64,000 nt of DNA from UBA2112 sp964488555. GTDB lineage: Bacteria; Patescibacteriota; Saccharimonadia; Saccharimonadales; Saccharimonadaceae. The notes under the pieces were generated by a model, which saw nothing but the letters and a program-made list of their open reading frames with translations, had not been told where the DNA came from and searched no databases. Shown here piece after piece: positions 9,387 to 17,182 of the stretch (position 1 is its first letter; each line of letters starts with the position of its first letter). The stretch covers positions 73,367 to 137,366 of the forward strand of contig CAZAUF010000003.1 of NCBI GenBank assembly GCA_964488555.1, written 5' to 3'. The position numbers and the translations under genes were made by a program.

Positions 9387-9416
9387 GCATCTAGTGAAGT
9401 CGACTTTACTAGATGC
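9387..9416. promoter_or_regulatory. 30-bp palindrome upstream of HTH-Nudix gene
   Basis: The two 15-nt halves are inverted repeats except for one pair that becomes G-U in RNA. The outer arms are GCATCTAGT and ACTAGATGC and the centre is AAGTCGACTT. No T-tract follows, so it is a poor intrinsic terminator. The next gene encodes a winged-helix protein with a Nudix effector domain, so an autoregulatory operator is a reasonable guess. Confidence 0.5.
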
Positions 9417-9469
9417 CTATGGTTGCCTTTGCTAGGCTGGGCTCATAGCATAAGGAGGAAAGTACAGAT

Positions 9470-10177
9470 ATGAGCTACGAGCCAACCATTCATGAAACCC
9501 AGACAGCGATTTTGCGCCACTTATTGTTTTCGCCGAGTGCCGGATTTGCTCGACTACAGAAGGACACTGGTCTTACAAGCGACCACTTCAATTTCCATAT
9601 CAAAAAATTATTGGAACGTGGATACGTGGAAAAAAGCAAAAGCCAATACACGCTGACACCACGAGGCAAAGAATACGCCAACCGACTGGATACTGATGAA
9701 AACGAGATAGAACGTCAACCCAAAGTTTCTGTGGTGCTACTCGTCGAACGTCAACACGAAGGTCGTCGAGAATTTCTGTGTCAGCAGCGACTCAAGCAAC
9801 CATACTATGGATTCTGGGGACGACTCGGCGGTAAAGTGCGCTGGGGAGAAAGCTTCGAAGAGGCCGCCGAACGTGAGCTCGTGGAAGAAACGGGTCTCAC
9901 GGCGACATTTACGTACAAGATGATGTTCCGCAAACGAGACTACAAAAAGGGCACCGATGACCTGCTCGAAGACAAAGTCTTTGTCGTCATGTACAGCGAC
10001 AACGCTACAGGCGAACTGATCGTCGATTTCGAAGGAGGCCACAACGAGTGGCTTACACAGGAAGAATTTGTCGCCAAAGAAAAAACTTTCGAAAGCGCGC
10101 GACGATTCGTTGAGTTGGTTGACAACGGCACCACTTACTATTCAGGGACCTATGAATACGACGACTCTGAATACTAA
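9470..10177 (+). CDS. Winged-helix / Nudix domain protein
   Basis: A 235-aa fusion. Residues 1-75 form a winged-helix DNA-binding domain (LRHLLFSPSAGFARLQKDTG then SDHFNFHIKKLLERGYVEKS). Residues 80-230 form a Nudix domain with a perfect Nudix box (G-x5-E-x7-REL-x-EE-x-GL, within GKVRWGESFEEAAERELVEE). NrtR-type regulators have the opposite order (Nudix first), so this is an unusual architecture. It could be a regulator sensing a nucleotide ligand or a true hydrolase tethered to DNA. Shine-Dalgarno AAGGAGG precedes the ATG. The 30-bp palindrome at 9387-9416 may be its operator. Confidence 0.82.
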   Translation: MSYEPTIHETQTAILRHLLFSPSAGFARLQKDTGLTSDHFNFHIKKLLERGYVEKSKSQYTLTPRGKEYANRLDTDENEIERQPKVSVVLLVERQHEGRREFLCQQRLKQPYYGFWGRLGGKVRWGESFEEAAERELVEETGLTATFTYKMMFRKRDYKKGTDDLLEDKVFVVMYSDNATGELIVDFEGGHNEWLTQEEFVAKEKTFESARRFVELVDNGTTYYSGTYEYDDSEY

Positions 10178-10180
10178 ATG

Positions 10181-10209
10181 TTGCATTCATAACCAGTTTG
10201 TGGTATAAT
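10181..10209 (+). promoter_or_regulatory. Sigma70-type promoter
   Basis: -35 TTGCAT (10181-10186), 17-bp spacer, -10 TATAAT (10204-10209). The expected start near 10216 gives a leader of about 85 nt for the GC-rich gene at 10300. The leader ends in a purine-rich ribosome-binding site (GAGGGAAGG). Confidence 0.65.
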
Positions 10210-10299
10210 GCGGGCATACTGATATAGTGCGTCCCATGACGCGACTGGCTGGTCAACAGTCAGGGAGTGGTACATTACGATTACGAGGGAAGGTCTGAC

Positions 10300-10824
10300 G
10301 TGACTGTTTACGGAAGCAAAGAAGTGGTCACCAGGCAGGATCGACGCCGCAACGCGCGGATGAAGGAGACGATTGACGTCGCGGCGAAACGCGACAAAAC
10401 CCGCCTCAAGATGGTGCGTAGCCATCTGCAGGAACAAGGCATCGAATTCACTGAGGAGATGTTCACACGGAAGGCATTCATCGAAGCACTCGACTGGAAG
10501 CACCGAAAGCGTTCGCCATCGAAAGCCGACATGAAGCTAGCCAGCGAGCTGCAGAACGCAACTCAGTGGTATATCAAACTCTCACGTACGGTCGCCCGCT
10601 ACATCTCCAGGGAGCGCAACGGTTTCATCTGGGGAGATTCGCTCGAGGATCTCTACGAAGAAATCGCTGCCGCTCCATACATCCTGGAGCAGGAGCCAAC
10701 GGTTACCACGGAGGACATCAGGTTCGCCGTTGACATCGCGGTGAGTAAAAAGAGGTTGCGTCGTCAGGAAGCCGTAGGCACAGACACATCCACGCGTACG
10801 TGCATCGATACTTACGCCGCCTAA
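10300..10824 (+). CDS. Hypothetical GC-rich accessory protein
   Basis: Basic soluble protein of 174 aa, not recognised. The start GTG at 10300 is chosen over the GTG at 10267 because GGAAGG (10287-10292) lies 7 nt before it. The N-terminal third is highly charged (RQDRRRNARMKETIDVAAKR). The rest is helical, with a possible helix-turn-helix-like stretch (TEEMFTRKAFIEALDWKH). Third codon positions are strongly G/C-ending, unlike neighbouring core genes. It has its own consensus promoter and a long terminator. The following gene (10994-11449) shares this style, so the pair may have arrived together. No function inferred. Confidence 0.6.
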   Translation: MTVYGSKEVVTRQDRRRNARMKETIDVAAKRDKTRLKMVRSHLQEQGIEFTEEMFTRKAFIEALDWKHRKRSPSKADMKLASELQNATQWYIKLSRTVARYISRERNGFIWGDSLEDLYEEIAAAPYILEQEPTVTTEDIRFAVDIAVSKKRLRRQEAVGTDTSTRTCIDTYAA

Positions 10825-10837
10825 CCCTCACAGCCAA

Positions 10838-10900
10838 GGACCCGGTCTCGCGGATACACGACAACTTGTCGTCCGCGATACCGGGTCCGTTATCGTTTTT
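10838..10900 (+). terminator. Intrinsic terminator
   Basis: Two 17-nt arms (10838-10854 and 10872-10888) pair through GGACCCGGT/ACCGGGTCC and CGCGGA/TCCGCG, with a small inner CGACAA-TTGTCG hairpin. TTTTT follows at 10896-10900. It closes the GC-rich gene at 10300. Confidence 0.85.
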
Positions 10901-10905
10901 GGAAT

Positions 10906-10934
10906 TTGCAAATAGCATAACTTTAGTATATGAT
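10906..10934 (+). promoter_or_regulatory. Sigma70-type promoter
   Basis: -35 TTGCAA (10906-10911), 17-bp spacer, -10 TATGAT (10929-10934), directly after the terminator of the upstream gene. It drives the gene at about 10994. Confidence 0.6.
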
Positions 10935-10993
10935 GGCTTTATCGTAGAATACCTCTGCGAGCACATCACAACCAAGTCAGGAGAGTGACAACG

Positions 10994-11449
10994 TTGTCCA
11001 ACGCCTCATCAGCATCTGATTCCACCCATTTCGAGAGCGAACTGGTCAGACGAGAGATCATCAACCGAATCCTGTACCTTAACCAGGGTCTCGGTCGAGG
11101 TCTCAATCACGACATTCGAGATGTCGGACCCAACCTGGATGACCTCATCCAGTATGTCCTTTTCAAGGACAAGAAGTACCAACAGCTGGAAAAGAAGGGG
11201 CAACGTTCATTTAGGTACGCACAGGAGGCCGCCCACCGACGCCGTACCATCACGTTGATCGTCCAAGACCTTCATGCCGATGGAGAAATCTTTTATCTCT
11301 GCGGTATCTGGACGCTCAAGGTATCGACGACCGACGACCATCGAAAGGCCGGACGTCGCTCAAAGCGAAACGTGAAGAACGACCAGCGACCATACCATGG
11401 CCGTCCCGGACGGGATCGCCGACGGCTGCCACAATTTGCCGCTGCCTGA
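10994..11449 (+). CDS. Hypothetical GC-rich accessory protein
   Basis: Unrecognised basic protein of 151 aa. The TTG at 10994 is preferred over the GTG at 10985 because the AGGAG ribosome-binding site (10979-10983) is only 1 nt from the GTG but 10 nt from the TTG. The first 60 residues are acidic and helical. The centre has a possible DNA- or RNA-binding basic patch (YAQEAAHRRRTITLIVQDLH). The last 40 residues are very rich in Arg/Lys/Asp and look disordered. GC-ending codons, strong ribosome-binding site, own promoter and double terminator match the gene at 10300-10824. No function inferred. Confidence 0.55.
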   Translation: MSNASSASDSTHFESELVRREIINRILYLNQGLGRGLNHDIRDVGPNLDDLIQYVLFKDKKYQQLEKKGQRSFRYAQEAAHRRRTITLIVQDLHADGEIFYLCGIWTLKVSTTDDHRKAGRRSKRNVKNDQRPYHGRPGRDRRRLPQFAAA

Positions 11450-11450
11450 C

Positions 11451-11540
11451 TTAACCCCCGATGTGACCAGCCTACCCGGCGGGTCACATCGGGTTAAGCC
11501 GATTACTAAAATCCGCCGAAATTCGGCGGATTTTCTATTT
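11451..11540 (+). terminator. Tandem hairpins, second one a bidirectional terminator
   Basis: A first stem pairs GATGTGACC with GGTCACATC plus flanking TTAACCC/GGGTTAA. A second, at 11508-11534, pairs AAAATCCGCCG with CGGCGGATTTT, followed by a U-rich stretch. Because of its A-run/T-run symmetry the second hairpin can also terminate transcripts from the rplY side. Confidence 0.8.
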
Positions 11541-11578
11541 CTTGAGACCCCTAGGATTTGTGCTGTTGGATGCAGTAC

Positions 11579-11748
11579 ATAGAACCGACACACTTGGATG
11601 TAGCACAAGGCACCGATGAAGCACGGAACGAGCCGTATAAAAATACGGCGAATGAGTACTGAAATCAGTAACGCAGTGATACGCCAAGAGTACCGGCAGA
11701 GTTGCTGGCTCTGCCAGCAACCAGGCCGGTACGGTGTGTCGGTTCTAT
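11579..11748. ncRNA. Structured RNA candidate next to rplY
   Basis: A perfect 15-bp inverted repeat (11579-11593 with 11734-11748; core AGAACCGACACAC) closes a 170-nt segment with several internal hairpins. One is CCGTAT-AAAA-ATACGG. Another nests GTACCGG/CCGGTAC around TTGCTGGC/GCCAGCAA. The 3' arm overlaps the last codon and stop of rplY on the minus strand, so it could be the rplY 3' UTR or a separate RNA. The strand is unresolved. It does not match tmRNA, RNase P or SRP RNA signatures that I can recognise. Confidence 0.45.
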
Positions 11749-12479
11749 TTGTTGGCGTCGACGTTCGACTGCTTCGGCTCATCCTGAGCCTTCCCACCAG
11801 GTTTCGTCTCTTCTTCCTGAGTATCTTGCGGCGTATCTCCACCATTATCGGCATCGACAGCTTCCGCAGTTGCCTCTTCGGCGTCACCAGCGGCTGCTTC
11901 ATTCTGTGCCTGCAGGGCACTTGGTTCGTATACGTTTGCGATGACCAGTTCGAGATCTTGTTCGATATCAGCATACGCCACACCTTCGGGCAGCTTTATG
12001 TCACCCAGTGTCAACTTGTCTTCAGTGGTCGTAAGATCGGCAATGGAAATCTCAAGTGCCTCCGGCAAGTCAGCAGGTTTTGCCTTGATTTCTACGTGCT
12101 CCAGTGCCTGTAGAACGACCAGCCCAGCCTTTTCCGCAGCACTTTCACCCATACCGAGCAGACGAATTGGAACTTCTGTCACGATTGCTTCGTTTTGCTT
12201 AATGGTATGGAATGCGACATGACGCACGTTGTGCTTCACTGGGTCGACGTCGATATTCTTGATAATAGCAAGCTTCTTCTTGCCGTCAATCACTAGATTA
12301 ATCGGCGTATGTTTACCGGCATGACGTGCAACTTTTGTCGTCTCGACAGCACCGGACTGCGTGTTGATCGGGTCTGCCTTGCCGCCGTAGACCACGCTTG
12401 GTACCTGACCCTCGGCTCGAAGCTTTTTGACCTGTTTGCCTTGGGCGGTTCTCTCTGTAAGTGTCAATGATATATCCAT
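11745..12479 (-). CDS. rplY: 50S ribosomal protein L25 (CTC form)
   Basis: 5S rRNA-binding ribosomal protein, long general-stress CTC form, 244 aa. The N-terminal L25 barrel has GKQVKKLRAEGQVPSVVYGG. The C-terminal TL5-like domain has DLPEALEISIADL and GVAYADIEQDLELVIANV. A 45-residue acidic, low-complexity tail (GDAEEATAEAVDADNGGDT) is longer than usual. The ATG at 12479 is fixed by AGGAGG a few nt upstream. A TATAAT box about 35 nt upstream gives a short leader, so this gene is not leaderless. Confidence 0.93.
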   Translation of the reverse strand: MDISLTLTERTAQGKQVKKLRAEGQVPSVVYGGKADPINTQSGAVETTKVARHAGKHTPINLVIDGKKKLAIIKNIDVDPVKHNVRHVAFHTIKQNEAIVTEVPIRLLGMGESAAEKAGLVVLQALEHVEIKAKPADLPEALEISIADLTTTEDKLTLGDIKLPEGVAYADIEQDLELVIANVYEPSALQAQNEAAAGDAEEATAEAVDADNGGDTPQDTQEEETKPGGKAQDEPKQSNVDANK

Positions 12480-12601
12480 GAATCCTCCTGCAATACTGAC
12501 TATTCCGTACCTCTTTATTATAGCATAAATGCGATGCATCACGGTGGATTTACAGCAAAAACACACTTCAGTATGGATTGCAGTGCTACAATAGTGAAGA
12601 A

Positions 12602-13297
12602 ATGATTCCTGGCGTTGAATTAACCGATTTTATCGTCTGGGGCGGCGTCCTCGCCGTCGCACTCGTCGTGTTCGCGGAGTCCGGCCTACTCATCGGCTTT
12701 TTCCTGCCTGGGGATACACTGCTGTTTACAACCGGCTTTCTGGTAAGTTCCGGTCTGCTGGGCCCAAACGCAAATATCCACTTGATCGTGTGTATCCTCT
12801 TCTTAGCCGCTGTCGCAGGTGACAGTGTCGGATACACCTTTGGTCGTCGTCTCGGACCAAGAATTTTCAGACGACCAAACTCACGGCTTTTCAAGCAAGA
12901 AAATATCCAACGAGCTGCGGCATTTTATGAGAAACACGGTGGTAAAACTATTATCATCGCCCGGTTCGTACCCATCGTCCGCACCTTCGCGCCGATCGTC
13001 GCTGGCACAGCTCGTATGCGCTACCCTACGTTTTTGACATACAATATCATCGGCGCACTCCTTTGGGCAGTGGGTGTCACGTACCTGGGTTACTTCGCAG
13101 GTACATGGTTCCATAGTATCGGTATCGAAGTTGACCAAGTACTCTTGCCGCTTGTCGCCCTGATTCTGCTCATCTCCCTCGCGCCAGGCATCGTACATTT
13201 ACTTCGCAACAAAAAACAGCGCGATATGCTTCTCGCTCTATCCAAAAAGCAATTTGAACTGCTCTTACACTACAAAAAACGACGACGCGACAAATAA
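12602..13297 (+). CDS. DedA/VTT-domain membrane protein
   Basis: Polytopic membrane protein of 231 aa in the DedA (SNARE-associated/VTT) family, probably a lipid-carrier scramblase or proton-dependent transporter. Signatures are FAESGLLIGFFLPGDTLLF near the N-terminus, GDSVGYTFGRRLGPRIF, and the conserved re-entrant segment FYEKHGGKTIIIARFVPIVR followed by FAPIVAGTARM. The ATG at 12602 has a TACAAT box (12587-12592) 9 nt upstream and no ribosome-binding site. In Gram-positive cells DedA proteins can recycle undecaprenyl phosphate, which would fit the wall-related genes of this window. Confidence 0.92.
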   Translation: MIPGVELTDFIVWGGVLAVALVVFAESGLLIGFFLPGDTLLFTTGFLVSSGLLGPNANIHLIVCILFLAAVAGDSVGYTFGRRLGPRIFRRPNSRLFKQENIQRAAAFYEKHGGKTIIIARFVPIVRTFAPIVAGTARMRYPTFLTYNIIGALLWAVGVTYLGYFAGTWFHSIGIEVDQVLLPLVALILLISLAPGIVHLLRNKKQRDMLLALSKKQFELLLHYKKRRRDK

Positions 13298-13315
13298 AAA
13301 TAGCGGCTATGCTTC

Positions 13316-16129
13316 TTATAGCAATGCTTTGAGATAGTTGCCTGTAAATGATTTGGGTGATTTTGCGATTTCTTCTGGAGAGCCAGTGGCGATTACCTGT
13401 CCGCCGCCGTTGCCGCCTTCTGGTCCCATATCAATAATGTAGTCTGCAGTTTTGATAACATCCAGGTTGTGTTCGATAATCACCATGCTGTTGCCACCCT
13501 CAACAAGTTTTTGCAGGATAGTCATGAGACGCTTGACGTCGGCACTGTGCAGTCCCGTCGTGGGCTCGTCCAAAATATACATGGTGCGGCCGGTGCTACG
13601 ACGTGACAGTTCGCTCGCAAGTTTGATACGCTGCGCCTCGCCGCCGCTGAACGTCGTGGCTGGCTGACCCAGACGAATATAGCCCAGACCGACCTCGACC
13701 AGCGTGTCGAGTTTGCGGGCAATCGCCGGGATGTTCGCGAAAAACTCAGCGGCCTGCTCGACCGTCATTTCCAGCACGTCGCTGATGGTCTTGCCATTGT
13801 ATTTGATCTCCAACGCCTCGCGGTTGTAGCGTTTGCCTTTACACACGTCACACGTCACATACACGTCCGGTAGGAAATGCATTTCGATTTTGATTACGCC
13901 ATCACCCTGACAATTCTCGCACCGCCCACCCTTGACATTGAAACTGAACCGACCGGCTTTGTAGCCACGGATATTGGCTTCTGGCGTGCTGGCAAACAAT
14001 TCACGAATTGGCGTAAATACTCCGGTATATGTCGCCGGGTTGGAGCGTGGCGTACGGCCGATTGCTGACTGGTCGATGACGATCGCCTTGTCGAGCTGCT
14101 TGATGCCGTCTATGCTGTCATGAGTGCCGGGCACTTCCTGGCTGCGATGCAGCCTAGCGGAAAGTTCTTTTGCCAGGATATCGTTGACAAGCGTTGACTT
14201 GCCGCTACCACTCACACCGCTGACCACCGTCATGAGACCAAGCGGAAACGTAACGTCGATGTTTTTGAGGTTATTCTCACGGGCACCGCGGACCACTAAC
14301 ACCCGGTCCTTTTCGACTGGTCGGCGTTTTTTCGGAATATCGATTTTTTCTTTGCCAGCAAGGTAACGTCCGGTGATACTGTCGTCGTTCTTGGCAACTT
14401 CGTCAGGCGTGCCGTGTGCTACGACCTGACCGCCAGCTACGCCCGCACCCGGACCGATGTCTAGCAGGTAGTCTGCCTCACGTATAGTATCTTCATCGTG
14501 CTCGACGACCAATACCGTGTTGCCCAAATCGCGCAGACGTTTGAGTGTCGCGATGAGTCTGTCATTGTCACGCTGGTGCAAGCCGATCGATGGCTCGTCG
14601 AGTACGTACAACACGCCCTGCAGACCGCTGCCGATTTGGGTCGCCAGACGAATACGCTGCGCCTCGCCGCCACTAAGCGTGTTGGCCGCGCGCGACAATT
14701 CCAGGTACGTCAGACCGACGTTGCTCATAAAACTCAGACGCGCCACGATTTCTTTGAGTATCTGTGTCGCGATGACTTGTTCGGTCGCAGTAAGTTTGAA
14801 GTGATTCGCAAAGAAATCCAACGCTTCATCAACGCCCATGCGGCAGATGTCCATGATGTTTTTGCCATGCACAGTTACCGCCAGCACGACAGGCTTCAGA
14901 CGCGCGCCCTTACAGGCGTGGCATTCGCGCTCACGCATGAAGCGTTCTATGTCCTTTCGCATGAAGTCACTGTCGGTTTCTTTGTGTCGACGCTCGAGAT
15001 TCGGGATAACGCCTTCATACGTCGAGGTATACGAACGCCCCATGCCGATACTGACGGTGTAAGTCTCGTCGCCGGTACCGTAGAGAATTTTTTGCTGTGC
15101 TTCCGCCGACAGTTCGCGGACCGGCACTCTCATATCAAAACCGTGTCTTTCGCCCACGGCTGCCAGCCGTTTCATATACCATGCATCGCTATTGACGCGG
15201 TTGTAGGGTCGGATCGCGCCCTCGGCAATCGTCAGATTCGGATTGAACACCAGATCAGGATCGACTTCCAGACGGCTGCCAAGCCCGGTACATACCGGAC
15301 AAGCTCCCTGCGGCGCGTTGAAGCTGAACAATCTCGGCTCCAGCTCAGGAATTTCCTCGTTCGGATGATTCACGCAGGCATATCGTTGTGAATACACGTC
15401 AGTCTCGTCATCGTCGACGCGCAGAATCTCCACTACGCCACCGCCTATGTCGAGTGCTTGCTCAACGGATTGGGAGACACGGCTCTTCATGTCATCGTTG
15501 ATTGCTATACGATCGACGACGATCTCGATATCATGCTTGTAGTTTTTTTGTAACTCCGGAAACTCATCGAGCGCGTACACGACACCGTCCACCCGAGCAC
15601 GGGCAAAACCAAGCCGTCGATACTGTTCGGGCACGTGAGCAAACTCGCCCTTTTTGTCTTTGACGATCGGAGCCAAAATCATGAGACGCTTGCCCTCGTC
15701 GTACTGCAGGATGGTATCGATAATATCCTGTGGCGTGCGACGCTGCACCGGCTCGCCATCGATCGGGCAATGCGGCACGCCGATGCGAGCAAACAGCAGA
15801 CGCATGTAATCATAGATTTCGGTCACGGTCGCGACGGTTGAGCGTGGATTGCGACTGGTCGATTTCTGGTCGATACTGATCGCCGGACTCAAACCTTCGA
15901 TCTGGTCGACGTCCGGCTTATCCATAGTACCGAGGAATTGCCGAGCATAGCTTGAAAGGCTCTCCACGTAGCGACGCTGACCCTCGGCATAAATCGTATC
16001 AAAGGCAAGCGAGGACTTCCCGGAGCCGGAAAGACCCGTAATCACAACAAGCTTATCGCGTGGAATTTCAACCGTAATATCTTTCAGATTGTGCTCACGC
16101 GCACCCGTTACTCGTATAACCTCTGGCAT
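13316..16129 (-). CDS. uvrA: UvrABC excinuclease subunit A
   Basis: DNA-damage recognition ATPase of nucleotide-excision repair, 937 aa from the MPEVIRV start at 16129. Two ABC ATPase modules are complete. The first has Walker A TGLSGSGKSS and signature LSGGEAQRI. The second has SGVSGSGKST and FSGGEAQRI. Zinc fingers are at CVNHPNEEIPELEP through CPVC, CHAC and CENC/CDVC. An in-frame extension to 16216 exists but starts with residues unlike the family. A TATAAT box (16139-16144) lies 9 nt before the chosen ATG, which supports it. Confidence 0.97.
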   Translation of the reverse strand: MPEVIRVTGAREHNLKDITVEIPRDKLVVITGLSGSGKSSLAFDTIYAEGQRRYVESLSSYARQFLGTMDKPDVDQIEGLSPAISIDQKSTSRNPRSTVATVTEIYDYMRLLFARIGVPHCPIDGEPVQRRTPQDIIDTILQYDEGKRLMILAPIVKDKKGEFAHVPEQYRRLGFARARVDGVVYALDEFPELQKNYKHDIEIVVDRIAINDDMKSRVSQSVEQALDIGGGVVEILRVDDDETDVYSQRYACVNHPNEEIPELEPRLFSFNAPQGACPVCTGLGSRLEVDPDLVFNPNLTIAEGAIRPYNRVNSDAWYMKRLAAVGERHGFDMRVPVRELSAEAQQKILYGTGDETYTVSIGMGRSYTSTYEGVIPNLERRHKETDSDFMRKDIERFMRERECHACKGARLKPVVLAVTVHGKNIMDICRMGVDEALDFFANHFKLTATEQVIATQILKEIVARLSFMSNVGLTYLELSRAANTLSGGEAQRIRLATQIGSGLQGVLYVLDEPSIGLHQRDNDRLIATLKRLRDLGNTVLVVEHDEDTIREADYLLDIGPGAGVAGGQVVAHGTPDEVAKNDDSITGRYLAGKEKIDIPKKRRPVEKDRVLVVRGARENNLKNIDVTFPLGLMTVVSGVSGSGKSTLVNDILAKELSARLHRSQEVPGTHDSIDGIKQLDKAIVIDQSAIGRTPRSNPATYTGVFTPIRELFASTPEANIRGYKAGRFSFNVKGGRCENCQGDGVIKIEMHFLPDVYVTCDVCKGKRYNREALEIKYNGKTISDVLEMTVEQAAEFFANIPAIARKLDTLVEVGLGYIRLGQPATTFSGGEAQRIKLASELSRRSTGRTMYILDEPTTGLHSADVKRLMTILQKLVEGGNSMVIIEHNLDVIKTADYIIDMGPEGGNGGGQVIATGSPEEIAKSPKSFTGNYLKALL

Positions 16130-16233
16130 AACCAAACTATTATACAGATTTTTGGCAAGTTTTTCCAGTGTTACAAATGAGTGAAGGCCCTGGCAACAGT
16201 TAATATTATAAAACAAGGACCGCCGATTTGGGG

Positions 16234-16243
16234 NNNNNNNNNN
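16234..16243. other. Assembly gap (10 N)
   Basis: Ten N bases mark a scaffold join of unknown true length. The flanks (about 16170-16233 and 16244-16321) are AT-rich with homopolymer runs and contain no gene I can support. Confidence 0.95.
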
Positions 16244-16321
16244 TCTTGTTTTAAAATTTTGTTATGGCGTTCTTTGTTTTTTTTTAAAAAATTTTGCCAC
16301 GGCCTTTTGCGTGGTGAGTGC

Positions 16322-16726
16322 TCAGGACAGCTCTCTACAAATGAGCTCCCTGTATGGCCGATCGTGCCAGGGATAGAACGAATCTCCGGGATAGATGCCA
16401 CCGACACAGTCACCGTAGGTCGCGCCGTTATCGGCTACAAACTCCGTGGCTCGCGTCGGCGGACCCCACAGCGTGTCGTAGGGTACAGGCACACCGGCCA
16501 TATACCTGTCCGCGCTGCCGTCCACTTGAGTTGGCTCGAAATGTGCGTAGAGATGTCCCTCGTGGAACACTGCCTTAGTAGGGTCGTACGATGGCTCCCG
16601 GTTGCTGCCGAATGCCAACGCACATCCAACCACGAGGGCGATAATGCCGAATACCAGCACCAAGTCCCGGTTTCGCTGCCACCAGCTTCGCCCCACCTTC
16701 ATGGCGGGACCGTGATACGTGACCAT
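16322..16726 (-). CDS. Hypothetical single-TM exported protein
   Basis: Protein of 134 aa from the ATG at 16726; the frame is open up to an ATG at 16786, so the start is uncertain. A basic N-terminus (MKVGRSWWQRNRD) precedes one hydrophobic segment (LVLVFGIIALVVGCALAF). An extracellular domain of about 90 residues follows, rich in Tyr, Trp, Pro and Gly (VPVPYDTLWGPP, GDCVGGIYPGDSFYPWHDR) with two cysteines that could form a disulfide. No known family recognised. Codon use is G/C-ending, like the other accessory genes. It ends about 80 nt from the assembly gap. Confidence 0.55.
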   Translation of the reverse strand: MVTYHGPAMKVGRSWWQRNRDLVLVFGIIALVVGCALAFGSNREPSYDPTKAVFHEGHLYAHFEPTQVDGSADRYMAGVPVPYDTLWGPPTRATEFVADNGATYGDCVGGIYPGDSFYPWHDRPYRELICRELS

Positions 16727-16884
16727 TTCACTGTCTCTCTTTCTCTTGTAGGACAGGACGCGTACTTGCGCACGTAACATCATCATTACATAAAATAAAT
16801 GAATTCACAATACAAATACAACAACAGTTGCGCAAATCTTATTTTTATGCTATACTAATATAAATTAATTCGCGAGGTGTGCGT

Positions 16885-17172
16885 ATGCGTCAATTTATCA
16901 ATGTATCTGCTCTTGTAGTGTTCGTCTGGCTCTTGCTCGACGCGCTCAATATCCCCACTATGCTGCTGGGGTTTTTGCTGACCGGTGAGATCCCGCTTAT
17001 CGGCATTACCCTCTCTCCTGCCGTCATGCTTGCTATCACCACCACATCTGCCGGTATTATCGTCCTTGAACTCCTGGCTCGTCGTATCAGCATCATCCGC
17101 CGTATCCGTTATCATCTGGCGTCTACCATCAAGCGCGAACGCCTCCCGAAACGACGCCTTGGTCGCGCGTAG
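16885..17172 (+). CDS. Small two-TM membrane protein
   Basis: A 95-aa protein (97 aa if the GTG at 16879 is used). Two hydrophobic helices (about 8-38 and 45-70) are followed by a strongly basic cytoplasmic tail (RRISIIRRIRYHLASTIKRE). GAGGTG at 16875 may serve as ribosome-binding site, and TATACT lies further upstream. The positive-inside rule puts the tail in the cytoplasm. It converges with sbcB, leaving 10 nt between them. Function unknown. Confidence 0.6.
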   Translation: MRQFINVSALVVFVWLLLDALNIPTMLLGFLLTGEIPLIGITLSPAVMLAITTTSAGIIVLELLARRISIIRRIRYHLASTIKRERLPKRRLGRA

Positions 17173-17182
17173 CGATATGCGA

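Noticed and set aside
14498..15391. 297-aa open frame on the plus strand inside uvrA
   Set aside because: It is fully antisense to a conserved uvrA, has no promoter or ribosome-binding site and encodes no recognisable domain.
16170..16321. Gene or promoter around the N gap
   Set aside because: The flanks are AT-rich homopolymer-bearing sequence next to an assembly join, so their content cannot be trusted.
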